Source: Thiotrichales bacterium (GTDB lineage: Bacteria > Pseudomonadota > Gammaproteobacteria > Beggiatoales > Beggiatoaceae). From it: DNA of 64,000 nt. Shown here piece after piece: positions 55,604 through 63,794 of this stretch (positions are counted from its first letter, which is position 1; each line of letters opens with the position of its first letter). The notes under the pieces are model-generated. The model saw only the letters and a list, made by a program, of their open reading frames with translations, had not been told where the DNA came from and did no database searches. A program made the translations under genes and the position numbers. The stretch lies in the NCBI GenBank assembly GCA_016745035.1, contig JADGDE010000005.1, positions 184,161 through 248,160 of the forward strand. Reading direction: 5' to 3'.

Positions 55604-57241
55604 CACTTATTCAGCCTTAGCTTATTGGCTGCGGGGCTGTTAGGGTCGGTATCTGTACAAGCAAATACCCATTTAGACCGAGCCATTCAATATTGCGCCC
55701 AAGGTTTACAAGTTGAAACCGTCAATACCCCTGTCAGTCTAAAAGTATTACAACGCTATTTACATAAATACCAAGCTTATCGTCGCATTGCCCTCGCCGA
55801 TACCCCTAGTCTTAAACGCAGTAAAAACACTTATCAAGGCGAATTTTTTCAAGGGCAAAGCTATGCCAAGATTCAAAAACGCTGTAACACCGAGCTGACC
55901 GATAAGCTTGCCGCCGCCATTACCCATATTCGCACCGAACAAACCCGCCAAGCTCAAGAAAAAAATTATTTAAGCGAACACCAACAAAAACAACACGCTT
56001 TGGCAAAACAACAAGCTGATATTGCCCTCAAAAGCTGTCAGGTCTATGTTAAAAATAAACCCAGTTCAGGGATTGATGCCCAGCAATTGTATGATGATTT
56101 TTACCTCTACCGTCAAGCCAGCCAGCAAGCGATACAAATTGATAAATATATTTTACAAGGCAAAGCCAAGGGACTAGCGCGCGGAAAACAACAAAACCTC
56201 AGTTTTAGTCAATGGTTTGAATACTGCACACATATTTTTGCCCAGCATCAAGGTGAATTAGATCAGCGCGTTAAAGCTGAATATGAAGCGGTACAAGCTA
56301 AAGCGGAGGCAGACGCACAAGCCGCGAGTGAAGCTAAAGCGAAGGCAGACACACAAGCCGCAAATGAAGCCAAAGCGAAGGCAGACGCACAAGCCGCGAA
56401 TGAAGCCAAAGCGAAGGCAGACGCACAAGCCGCGAATGAAGCCAAAGCGAAGGCAGACGCACAAGCCGCGAATGAAGCCAAAGCAGAAGCACAGGCAGAC
56501 ACCGACATAGCTGATAATGAAGCAGTCACAACTCCCCCAGACTCAGATATGACCGAAAGTGATACCTCCCCTGCCAAAGAAGCAATGGCAACGGCTCCAA
56601 CCCCCGCGCCTGCGACACCCGAAGAAACGCCTGCAAAAAAACGCATGGGTTTAGCTAGCTTATTAAGCAGCCGTAACAAACGTGAAAAACCGGATACTTC
56701 AGAAAATGAAGCAGAAACTGAAGAAACAGAAGACTCTGACGCACTTGAAGACGAGGATTTAATTGATGATGAAGCCATTGATGCAGAAGAAGAACTGAGC
56801 GACGACGTTGAAGAAACCTTGCTAGAAGAGGCGGATGATAGTGCGGAATTTAATGAAGATGTAGACACAGAAGAAGCGGTGACCAAAGCCGGCAGCCAAA
56901 TTGTGGTTGAAGAAATCATTGAAGAGGACAGCGATGATGTGCCAGAAGAAATGATTGAAAATGACGATGATGATGTAGTCGTTGAAGAAGTGACAGAAAC
57001 AGAAGATTATGATACCGAAGAAATCGGATTTGATACGCTGTTAAGCGAAGCTAAAGCTGATCGCCTAGAAATCCTAGAAGAAGAAGCTATGGAGCCGAGT
57101 TTTTGGTCTGAGGATAACGAAGACGTATTACAAGCAAAAACCTGGTACTACGATGAGGAAGAAGCCTGTCGTATGTATCAATTTAAGCAGGATAAGTTGT
57201 TAAACAAGAAAATTTTACAAACAACCTGCCCAGAAATTTAG
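55475..57241 (+). CDS. Exported acidic repeat protein whose N-terminus derives from a family-A repeat
   Basis: 588 residues from the ATG at 55475 inside the repeat terminus; GTG 55571 (557 residues) would give a more normal signal peptide (VHKHSQVRHICHLFSLSLLA...VSVQA) and still lies in the repeat. Residues after the signal form a helical domain of about 190 residues with spaced cysteines (QYCAQGLQ, KRCNTEL, KSCQVYV, EYCTHIF). A 12-residue repeat EAKAKADAQAAN follows in about five copies, then a very acidic region (EETEDSDALEDEDLIDDE...) and a short end with EEEACRMYQF and TTCPEI. Function unknown; not a recognised family. A longer frame opens at 55436 but lacks support. Confidence 0.6.
   Translation: MLRKGFFLALTSQKTAIASRLNLTRQEKSRRIVHKHSQVRHICHLFSLSLLAAGLLGSVSVQANTHLDRAIQYCAQGLQVETVNTPVSLKVLQRYLHKYQAYRRIALADTPSLKRSKNTYQGEFFQGQSYAKIQKRCNTELTDKLAAAITHIRTEQTRQAQEKNYLSEHQQKQHALAKQQADIALKSCQVYVKNKPSSGIDAQQLYDDFYLYRQASQQAIQIDKYILQGKAKGLARGKQQNLSFSQWFEYCTHIFAQHQGELDQRVKAEYEAVQAKAEADAQAASEAKAKADTQAANEAKAKADAQAANEAKAKADAQAANEAKAKADAQAANEAKAEAQADTDIADNEAVTTPPDSDMTESDTSPAKEAMATAPTPAPATPEETPAKKRMGLASLLSSRNKREKPDTSENEAETEETEDSDALEDEDLIDDEAIDAEEELSDDVEETLLEEADDSAEFNEDVDTEEAVTKAGSQIVVEEIIEEDSDDVPEEMIENDDDDVVVEEVTETEDYDTEEIGFDTLLSEAKADRLEILEEEAMEPSFWSEDNEDVLQAKTWYYDEEEACRMYQFKQDKLLNKKILQTTCPEI
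56294..56500 (+). repeat. 36-bp tandem repeat inside the acidic protein gene
   Basis: Five full units and a partial one start at 56294, 56330, 56366, 56402, 56438 and 56474. The three middle units are nearly identical at the DNA level, which points to recent expansion. Each codes for EAKAKADAQAAN or close variants. Confidence 0.9.
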
Positions 57242-57614
57242 GTCTGTTTTACAGTCATAATCGCCCTATCACTAGTGCCTGAGTGGACAAAAAAGTAGGC
57301 TGATGCGCCCGTTATGCGCATCAGCTTGAACATTGCTTATCTCGCACAAAGCTCATCAGGTAGCGCGGTACTTAATCGTCTTAAACAAAGCTTCTGAACC
57401 GGGGAGCATTGCTTGTGTGTGGACGGCGATAAGATGGCATAATCCCCAGTATATCTAGCCTTGCTCACAAGGTTGACATTTACCGATGGTTATAAAAAAC
57501 TCCTAAACTTCACGCATTCAATGTCATTATTATCAAAAATTAATAGCGAACAGATAAAAGCGTCATGTTTTTATCCGCCACTTATTTCATCGCTAGTTTA
57601 TAAAAGGGATAGAT
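57242..57614. other. Intergenic region between the acidic protein and the peptidase-like gene
   Basis: A 10-bp perfect hairpin (GCTGATGCGC / GCGCATCAGC, 57299-57325) is the only strong structure and may terminate the upstream gene. TTGACA occurs at 57473 and TATAAA at 57491, but their 12-bp spacing is too short for a normal promoter. No gene was seen. Confidence 0.5.
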
Positions 57615-58337
57615 ATGGTTAAAATTTTGAAATATATATTTGCTGCAATTATGCTTTTAACGACTGGGTCATCAATGGCTTATACCCATATAATGCGTAG
57701 TGTTTTTATAGATTTTTCAGATTTTGTTGAAATTAAAAACAATCTTTATGTTTCCAGCCAATTACACAAAGCAGATCAAAATGAAATTTCAAGCTTAATA
57801 AAAAAGGCCACCACAAGAATTGAGACTTATTTTGGCCCTGTTGAAGCTGATCCCGTTATTATCGTGGTCGCAAATCAAAATGAAGCAGCTGATTATGGTC
57901 TTCATGATACGCCTGGTGCCTTATTATATGCTCCTTGGCAAAGCTATCTTATTCTTGATTATCAGAAAAAAAGTTTAGACGTGACAGCTCATGAACTTGT
58001 TCATGCTGAAATAGTTCATCGCTTAGGTTATTTTAAACGATCTGAACAAATTCCTACTTGGTTTGATGAAGGAGTGGCGCTACAAGTAGATTACCGTCCC
58101 CAATATGCAATCGAAACACTCAAAAAATCTGATGAGGAGTTAGAAAAAGTAACGTTATTGGATACACCAAAAAAATTTTGGAGTACTGATAAAAAAAGAA
58201 ATATTGCTAATTATCAGGCAGCAAAGGTGGTCGTGAATAAATATTTCCAGCATATTGATCCTGAAAACCTATATTTAATCCTTTCGAGAATAAAAGATGG
58301 GGAGGAATTCGGTGAAGTCATTCAAAATATAAACTAA
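57615..58337 (+). CDS. Exported peptidase MA-like gluzincin protein
   Basis: 240 residues. Signal peptide up to SSMA. The zinc site is HELVH (126-130), followed after about 20 residues by PTWFDEGVAL (DEG 151-153) carrying the third ligand glutamate, as in the peptidase MA-like/collagenase-type family. Upstream GALLYAPWQSYLILDY is typical of the strand before the active helix. Likely a periplasmic metallopeptidase of unknown substrate. AAAAGGGATAG precedes the start. AT-rich compared with the acs region. Confidence 0.72.
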   Translation: MVKILKYIFAAIMLLTTGSSMAYTHIMRSVFIDFSDFVEIKNNLYVSSQLHKADQNEISSLIKKATTRIETYFGPVEADPVIIVVANQNEAADYGLHDTPGALLYAPWQSYLILDYQKKSLDVTAHELVHAEIVHRLGYFKRSEQIPTWFDEGVALQVDYRPQYAIETLKKSDEELEKVTLLDTPKKFWSTDKKRNIANYQAAKVVVNKYFQHIDPENLYLILSRIKDGEEFGEVIQNIN

Positions 58338-58355
58338 CAAGTCAATCAATATAAA

Positions 58356-58402
58356 TGAGGTTTCGTTTACGGTGTATAGCGCTACACTAATACACCGTAC
58401 GG
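58356..58402 (+). repeat. Partial family-B element (B1)
   Basis: GAGGTTTCGTTTACGGTGTAT through CTAATACACCGTACGG is the right REP-like palindrome with its preceding core. The outer flank is diverged. It lies 34 bases past the 3' end of the VOC gene. Confidence 0.7.
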
Positions 58403-58435
58403 TTTTGCATCGGTTAGAGTGTTTTGTTATGTGGC

Positions 58436-58955
<520 letters not shown>

Positions 58956-58966
58956 CAAGTTACAAT

Positions 58967-59407
58967 CTACACACCTGCTTCTTCCAAGGAACCCCAAATG
59001 TGTCTACTAATCGCTGCGAATGCGGTTCGAGCATCACGATGGCCAGTCGGATTCATGATGTCGTCTTTTTTGAGACCATACACCACAAACCAGATCGTTC
59101 TAAATTGTCGCGCCATGCAAAACTCCTCTCCTTTTTGGCTGACGATGAACTCACCCTTCTCATCATCACGCAAGATAACATTGAACTTTTTCCCAAAAAA
59201 GAAAAAGCTAGGGCTGCTTGTATCCTTCCAATCATTGAGCAATTCCTGATTCTCGTTAATCTGAATCTCCTCATCCATCCACGCCGTTGGAATATCAACT
59301 CCTTGTTGTGTGGTTCCAATGACCTGATAGTTAGCCCGCGCAATGATACACACTTTCGAAAAATGTTTTTCGACAGCCTCTTCTACGTATAGACCCCATG
59401 ACCCCAT
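58967..59407 (-). CDS. Profilin-like protein
   Basis: 146 residues from ATG 59407, with AAGGAATC about 8 bases before it. The layout matches profilin: an N-terminal helix MGSWGLYVEEAVEKHF with the SWxxYV motif (W4, Y7), a first strand VCIIARANYQVIGTT, an acidic middle (DEEIQINENQELLNDW), the paired strands FFFFGKKFNVILRDDEKGEFIVSQKGEEF like the GxKYxVI...GKKGGxxIxKT region, WFVVYGL, and a C-terminal amphipathic helix ARTAFAAISRHIWGSLEEAGV. Length and order of elements agree with the 125-145-residue family. Profilins bind actin and poly-proline in eukaryotes; bacterial cases are rare. No actin-like gene is visible here. Assignment is by pattern, so moderate confidence. Confidence 0.55.
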   Translation of the reverse strand: MGSWGLYVEEAVEKHFSKVCIIARANYQVIGTTQQGVDIPTAWMDEEIQINENQELLNDWKDTSSPSFFFFGKKFNVILRDDEKGEFIVSQKGEEFCMARQFRTIWFVVYGLKKDDIMNPTGHRDARTAFAAISRHIWGSLEEAGV

Positions 59408-59525
59408 ATTAAAGATTCCTTTTCTATGTAAAATGTAATGTTCACTCTTTCAACCGTCATAACTACGTCTCGTTGGAATTTATCAACGACACTTCAGAAC
59501 AAAATTGTGGAGATTCCTTTTCTTT

Positions 59526-59570
59526 CTGTTTTTTTGAGCAAATGAGGAACATATGCATATGTCTTTCTCA
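59526..59570 (+). repeat. Short repeat C, copy 1
   Basis: CTGTTTTTTTGAGCAAATGA then GGAACATATGCATATGTCTTTCTCA. The same block occurs at 62567. The remaining intergenic sequence from 59408 to 59620 shows no gene. Confidence 0.6.
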
Positions 59571-59620
59571 GTATTATATCTGTACGGAAAAACAATTTTT
59601 TAGAATCCTGTACACTCTGA

Positions 59621-59712
59621 TGCCATAAAATTAAAGGAAATATTTAAATTGTGAGGTTTCCTTTATGGTGTATGGCGCTACACTAATACACCCTATGATA
59701 TATGCGACTTAC
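59621..59712 (+). repeat. Family-B element (B3), left palindrome missing
   Basis: Runs from TGCCATAAAATTAAAGG through GGTGTATGGCGCTACACTAA to GATATATGCGACTTACGAGCTA. Its right 20 bases encode the last residues and stop codon of the HEAT-repeat gene on the minus strand. Confidence 0.85.
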
Positions 59713-61393
59713 GAGCTATTTTATTCAAAGCACATACAGCAGCTTCTTGTACAAAAAAATCCTTATCATTTTTTATCCTATTAATTAAGGAATTAACTGT
59801 ATTTTTAGCATTTAAATCTCCTAATATATTAGCAGTAATACTTCGAACTAGGCTATCCTGATCGGTTAATATTTCTATTAATACAGGAGCCATTTTATTA
59901 TCAGGCTGCTTAGCTAAAGCATTAATACTCGCCCGTCGAACCCATTCATTGGGATCTGTTCTGACCTTATCAATTAAAGCATTAATCGCTCGTTTATCAT
60001 TAAAAAAACTAAGACTTTCAGCAGCTTCGAATCGATACTGAAAATTTTTATGAGTTTTTAATACCTTAATCAATATGGATAAACTTTTCTGACTATCTGT
60101 TAGATAGCTAAGCCCCGAAATAGCAGCTATTTTTAGTTTCTGAGTTTTATCGGTCTCGATAATTTTCTTAAATAAAGGTATAAATTGTTCATCTGCAAAG
60201 CGACCCAAGCCTAAGATACTGGCATGGCGAAGTATATTTTCGTCTTGCCCTTCTGCGATTTGACGTAATAATGGGATAGCAGGGGTTCTTTGTGAATATC
60301 CAAGTATTGCTAATGCACGGGCACGCACCCGAATAGCTTTATCCTGTTGTGCAACCTTGATGAGGGCTTGTGTGCTGGCTTCAGTCTTAATATAGCGAAA
60401 ACTGCCAACGATTATATCTCGAACCATATCACTGTCATCTTGTTGCAAACACTCAATAAATAATGGTACCAGTGATATTTTCTTAAAAGAAAAAAGACTA
60501 CTTGCCGCTGCTCTACGAACCAATTCAGATTTATCTTGTGTCAATGCTTTTTGTAATGCAGGAATAATCTGTTGATTTCTGACAGATGCATTCAGCACAT
60601 AAGGATAATCACAAAATGTGTGATTATAATTAGATAAAACACGGGCGGCAGTTTCGCGTATCAATTCACTGGCATCACTCTCCAAGCTATGCAGTAACAG
60701 GGGAATAGCTGTTTGAGAACACATCTCCAGTGCTTGCATTGCTGTTTTACGCGTAAGGATATTAGAGTCTTGTTCTATGATACCTACTAATATAGGCACA
60801 ATTTTGCGACACCTCAGTTCACCTAATATTTTAATAAGTTGTTGGCGAACACTGTCTATTGGCTGTTTTTTTAAGGCATCGGTTAAATCATTTAGCAAAT
60901 ATTTATGCTTAAATTTTCTAAGTTCATCAATAACACCCCATTGAATGTTTTCATCTTCTGCTTGTTGTAAGGCTTTAATTAAGGCGGTCATTGCCACTTT
61001 ACTCTGGTGTTTAAATAATGCTGAGGCTGCGGTACGTCGTACCCAACTTGATTCATCTGTCTCTAAACAATTAATGATGGCTAAGGTTGTGATGTCTGTT
61101 TTAAAACATGCTAAAGCATTAATGGCAGCATAGCGTTCTTCTGCATTTTCTTGCGCCAAATGTGAGAGTAATGGCGATAACACTTGGTCTTGAAAAGTCA
61201 GGATTTTGTTGCTGTCAGATGCCTCTATTAATAGGCTTCGGAGGTAAGGATAGTTTAAGTATAATTTAACCCAATGCGTTATTTGATCGTCAACATAACT
61301 GGGTTCGACAACAGTATGATACATAGCGCTAAAACGAGTGCGAAATTGATAAAAAATAGTATCATCAATCGCTTGACTGGAATTGGATAACAT
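59693..61393 (-). CDS. HEAT-repeat (PBS lyase-like) protein
   Basis: 566 residues. From about residue 75 to the end it is a solenoid of about fourteen 31-residue HEAT/PBS-lyase repeats, each with the pattern VRRxAAxALxxx (for example SSWVRRTAASALFKHQSKVA, NEWVRRASINALAKQPDNKM). The first 75 residues are a separate helical domain (FYQFRTRFSAMYHTVVEPSY). No catalytic motif was seen, so it is probably a scaffold or protein-binding regulator. The final RKSHIS and stop are encoded by a family-B repeat. No strong ribosome binding site precedes the ATG. Confidence 0.8.
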   Translation of the reverse strand: MLSNSSQAIDDTIFYQFRTRFSAMYHTVVEPSYVDDQITHWVKLYLNYPYLRSLLIEASDSNKILTFQDQVLSPLLSHLAQENAEERYAAINALACFKTDITTLAIINCLETDESSWVRRTAASALFKHQSKVAMTALIKALQQAEDENIQWGVIDELRKFKHKYLLNDLTDALKKQPIDSVRQQLIKILGELRCRKIVPILVGIIEQDSNILTRKTAMQALEMCSQTAIPLLLHSLESDASELIRETAARVLSNYNHTFCDYPYVLNASVRNQQIIPALQKALTQDKSELVRRAAASSLFSFKKISLVPLFIECLQQDDSDMVRDIIVGSFRYIKTEASTQALIKVAQQDKAIRVRARALAILGYSQRTPAIPLLRQIAEGQDENILRHASILGLGRFADEQFIPLFKKIIETDKTQKLKIAAISGLSYLTDSQKSLSILIKVLKTHKNFQYRFEAAESLSFFNDKRAINALIDKVRTDPNEWVRRASINALAKQPDNKMAPVLIEILTDQDSLVRSITANILGDLNAKNTVNSLINRIKNDKDFFVQEAAVCALNKIARKSHIS

Positions 61394-61435
61394 AATTTAA
61401 TAGTGCCAATGTGGCAAAAGTGATAGCTTTATAGT

Positions 61436-61573
61436 CCGTAGGGCACATAAGGCTTTGCCGCCATGCACCAATCGAAGCCTTAAAATTAAGGGAAATATTT
61501 AAATTTTGAGGTTTTATTTATGGTGTATGGAACTATGCTAATAGACCCTACAATATATGCGACTTATGGGTTA
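61436..61573 (+). repeat. Full family-B REPIN-like element (B4)
   Basis: Left palindrome starting CCGTAGGGCACATAAGGC ... GCCGCCATGCACC, AT-rich core, right palindrome GGTGTATGGAACTATGCTAA and tail AATATATGCGACTTATGGGTTA. It follows the tautomerase gene on the minus strand, ending 51 bases from its stop. Confidence 0.88.
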
Positions 61574-61623
61574 TGATCTGAGGCTAACAATGAAAGTCAG
61601 CCTCGGAGCCCATTATTATGTTT

Positions 61624-62019
61624 TTACAGAGTTGATGCTGCACGCATAGCCTGAGTTTTACCATTGTATCCCCATGAGTTTGCTGGAATATCATCAATGA
61701 CAACATAGCAAGCCTCCTGTACCACGCCCACGTTATCTTTAAGCATTTTAACTGTTTCTGAAATCATTTCAGCTTTTTCCTCTGGCGTGTTTGTTCCCTC
61801 GGTAACCTTTATATCTACATATGCACCAATTGGATCATTTGCTTCAAGGGTAGAAGCATTAGTTGACCAAAAATGTGGCTCTGATTCCTGAATATGAACT
61901 ACGGTTACTTCTCGACGTTTACCCATAATTGTGTTCATGAGCGAAGTTGTTTTTGTATAGATCTGTTTATGCTGTGAAGCATTAAGGGTGGCACCTAAGC
62001 GTATGTTGATATATGGCAT
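61624..62019 (-). CDS. Tautomerase (4-oxalocrotonate tautomerase family)
   Basis: 131 residues beginning MPYINIRLGATL, so the catalytic N-terminal proline would be exposed after removal of methionine. A second beta-alpha-beta unit starts near DPIGAYVDIKVTEGTNTPEEKAEMISETVKML and ends VIDDIPANSWGYNGK, typical of the longer, fused-subunit tautomerases. Substrate unknown. It lies 70 bases downstream of a marR gene in the same direction, with a copy of the MarR operator in the gap, so it is probably the regulated target. Confidence 0.85.
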   Translation of the reverse strand: MPYINIRLGATLNASQHKQIYTKTTSLMNTIMGKRREVTVVHIQESEPHFWSTNASTLEANDPIGAYVDIKVTEGTNTPEEKAEMISETVKMLKDNVGVVQEACYVVIDDIPANSWGYNGKTQAMRAASTL

Positions 62020-62056
62020 TTAATTTTTCTCTTAAAAGTGGATGAAAAAGTTGAAT

Positions 62057-62076
62057 ATAATTGTATATGCAACCAT
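62057..62076 (-). promoter_or_regulatory. Second copy of the MarR-type operator, before the tautomerase gene
   Basis: ATAATTGTATATGCAACCAT matches 18 of 20 bases of the palindrome found upstream of marR (62532-62551). Placed 38 bases before the tautomerase start, suggesting direct repression by the neighbouring regulator. Confidence 0.65.
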
Positions 62077-62089
62077 ATGCGCGAAAAAA

Positions 62090-62512
62090 TTATTTCGCTT
62101 CAAGGGTTTTTTGAAATTTTCGCAGGTTAGTAATCGTATCTGAAACCTCTGACTGCCCAATCAACTCATGCATTAACTTAGATAATTTTCTACCTGTTTG
62201 GTCTAATTCTTCATGAATTGCTTGTGCTGACTTTGTAGGGAAAATTTGAACTTCCCTTCCATCCTGTCTCACCATTTTTCGGACAAGAAACCCTCGTTTT
62301 TCTAAACTATCCAAAAAACGAGTGACCGTAGAGCGGGAAAGACTGAGTTCTGTAGCTAATTCGCGAGGCATTAGACCCGGCTTAGCAAGAACAACTCGAA
62401 GCAAAAAAGCATGGGGCGGTGATAAATCAAACGATTTGTATGCCTCTGTCCAGATACGGGTCACCGTACGGGCTAAAGCATTGCTATTGAAATATAGGCA
62501 TTCTTCAAACAT
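62090..62512 (-). CDS. MarR-family transcriptional regulator
   Basis: 140 residues. Winged helix-turn-helix: PRELATELSLSRSTVTRFLDSLEKRGFLVRKMVRQDGREVQIFPT contains the recognition helix (SRSTVTRFLDSLE) and the wing with the DxR motif. The flanking helices form the usual dimer interface. It probably represses itself and the downstream tautomerase, because near-identical palindromes lie before both genes. The inducing ligand is unknown. Confidence 0.9.
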   Translation of the reverse strand: MFEECLYFNSNALARTVTRIWTEAYKSFDLSPPHAFLLRVVLAKPGLMPRELATELSLSRSTVTRFLDSLEKRGFLVRKMVRQDGREVQIFPTKSAQAIHEELDQTGRKLSKLMHELIGQSEVSDTITNLRKFQKTLEAK

Positions 62513-62531
62513 GGTAATAGTTTATCTTATG

Positions 62532-62551
62532 ATAGTTGTATATGCAACTAT
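62532..62551 (-). promoter_or_regulatory. MarR-type operator upstream of marR
   Basis: ATAGTTGTATATGCAACTAT has 7-bp half sites ATAGTTG / CAACTAT around a 6-base centre. It lies 20 bases before the marR start, where it would overlap the promoter. Confidence 0.7.
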
Positions 62552-62566
62552 TACTGTCAGCGGTGC

Positions 62567-62609
62567 TGTTTTTTGAGCAAATGAGGAATATGTGCATACG
62601 TTTTTCTCA
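62567..62609 (+). repeat. Short repeat C, copy 2, fused to a family-B element
   Basis: CTGTTTTTTGAGCAAATGAG then GAATATGTGCATACGTTTTTCTCA. It matches 59526-59570 and leads directly into B5. Confidence 0.6.
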
Positions 62610-62613
62610 ACAG

Positions 62614-62752
62614 CCCGTAGGGTGCATAAGGCTTTGCCGCCATGCACCAGTCAAAGCCATAAAATTAAGGGAAATATTTAAATTTTGAGGTTTCGTTTAT
62701 GGTATATGGCGCTATGCTAATAGACCCTACAATATATGCGACTTATGGGTTA
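62614..62752 (+). repeat. Full family-B REPIN-like element (B5)
   Basis: CCCGTAGGGTGCATAAGGCT ... GCCGCCATGCACC forms the left palindrome; the core AAATTTTGAGGTTTCGTTTA is intact; the right palindrome GGTATATGGCGCTATGCTAA is followed by AATATATGCGACTTATGGGTTA. It lies downstream of the GNAT gene. Between it and the GNAT stop there is only a hairpin at 62893-62935. Confidence 0.9.
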
Positions 62753-62892
62753 TCATCTTGTAAAGCATGGGTATGTTGAGAAGATGGAAGGTTGAGCTTA
62801 TTCTTCTATACATATATTGCCAAAAAACATTGCCCACAGAGCTGATGATGCAAGGTGTTAAGGATATAAAAGTGGGCAAATGGTAGTTGTAA

Positions 62893-62935
62893 AACCCAAT
62901 ATTTGCAAAGGGTTGGGGCTTTGTTTTATTGGGTT
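62893..62935 (-). terminator. Possible terminator after the GNAT gene
   Basis: AACCCAATA / TATTGGGTT pair as a 9-bp stem around a 25-base loop, 11 bases past the GNAT stop, followed on the minus strand by TTTACAAC. The long loop makes this tentative. Confidence 0.4.
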
Positions 62936-62946
62936 AATTTGCCTTA

Positions 62947-63390
62947 TTATGCGGTGTATGTATATACGTTCCATGTGCTTTTCTTTGCATCCAGTGAATC
63001 GTATAGCTTCTGAGCCTGCTTATTATCCTCAGCTGTTAGCCATTGCAACCTCGCAGCACCTTTGCTTAACGCAAATTTGAGGCAATGGTTTATCAAACGT
63101 TTTCCTATCCCATTTCCTCGATGGTCAGGATCAGTATAGAGGTCATTCATAACACCGACTTTGGCTGGAATGCTTGAAACAAAGGTGAAGTATACTGTAG
63201 CAAAAGCAACAGCTTTTCCATCATCATTTCGATAGAGAAAAAGGCAGCCATTATTTCCACTTTCATTGAACTGTGAGAAAAACTCTCTATTCTTATCATC
63301 ATTGATGCCAGAGATTTTATAAAACGCTTGATATTTCCGCATCAATGGCAGTAATTCTTCTAGGTTTGTACCTGATACTGCTTCAATCAT
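62947..63390 (-). CDS. GNAT-family N-acetyltransferase
   Basis: 147 residues. The acetyl-CoA site is VMNDLYTDPDHRGNGIGKRLINHCLKFA with the RGxGxGK pyrophosphate loop, preceded by the strand AVAFATVYFTFVSS and followed by ARLQWLTAEDNKQAQKLYDSLDAKKSTWNVY, the usual C-terminal part. Substrate unknown. A single-gene unit in the accessory zone. Confidence 0.88.
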   Translation of the reverse strand: MIEAVSGTNLEELLPLMRKYQAFYKISGINDDKNREFFSQFNESGNNGCLFLYRNDDGKAVAFATVYFTFVSSIPAKVGVMNDLYTDPDHRGNGIGKRLINHCLKFALSKGAARLQWLTAEDNKQAQKLYDSLDAKKSTWNVYTYTA

Positions 63391-63467
63391 TTAATCTATT
63401 CTCCTACTACTTTAAGCGAAATGATGCTATAGCCTTCATTTTTAATGCGTAATATCTATTAAATTAG

Positions 63468-63794
63468 CCCGTAGGGCGGATAAACATCGTGCCATCCGCC
63501 AATCGAAGCCATAAAATTAAGGGGAATATTTTAATTTTGAGGTTTCGTTTATGGTGTATGGCGCTACGCTAATACACCTTACGATATATGTCATGCAATT
63601 ACCCACAAATCACCACAACATATATAAATCAATAAGTTATGATGATTTGTATATTTTCAAGCCAATTTTATAACTCATTGATTTATCGCCATTGTTAAAA
63701 TAACCATGTTAACAACAATGCTTTGTAAGTTATTGATTTTTGGTTGGCGAAAAAGATGTGGGTAATTGTATGGATATATGTGACTTACGAGTTA
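63468..63794 (+). repeat. Family-B element (B6) interrupted by a mobile element
   Basis: The left part runs from CCCGTAGGGCGGATAAAC to TTACGATATATGT at 63591. The missing tail GATATATGTGACTTACGAGTTA resumes at 63773-63794, after a 181-bp insertion. Its end touches the stop codon of the partial gene at the window edge. The 63391-63791 gap contains no gene. Confidence 0.88.
63583..63781. mobile_element. 181-bp MITE with 16-bp terminal inverted repeats and 9-bp target duplication
   Basis: The element occupies 63592-63772. Ends are CATGCAATTACCCACA and, inverted, CATACAATTACCCACA (15 of 16 identical). The 9-bp sequence GATATATGT occurs on both sides (63583-63591 and 63773-63781) and joins to a normal B element when the insert is removed. 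The interior has further inverted repeats around AATCAATAAGTTAT. It is too short to code for a transposase. Confidence 0.9.

Noticed and set aside
56294..56500. CRISPR array
   Set aside because: The 36-bp repeats are contiguous and in frame, without spacers. They encode a protein repeat.
56263..56919. Minus-strand serine/alanine-rich frame across the acidic protein gene
   Set aside because: Low-complexity shadow of the tandem repeat and acidic region.
57473..57496. TTGACA and TATAAA as the promoter of the peptidase-like gene
   Set aside because: The spacer is only 12 bp, too short for a sigma-70 promoter.
62880..63080. Plus-strand 66-codon frame overlapping the GNAT end
   Set aside because: Antisense to the conserved GNAT C-terminus and covers the terminator-like hairpin. 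No motif.
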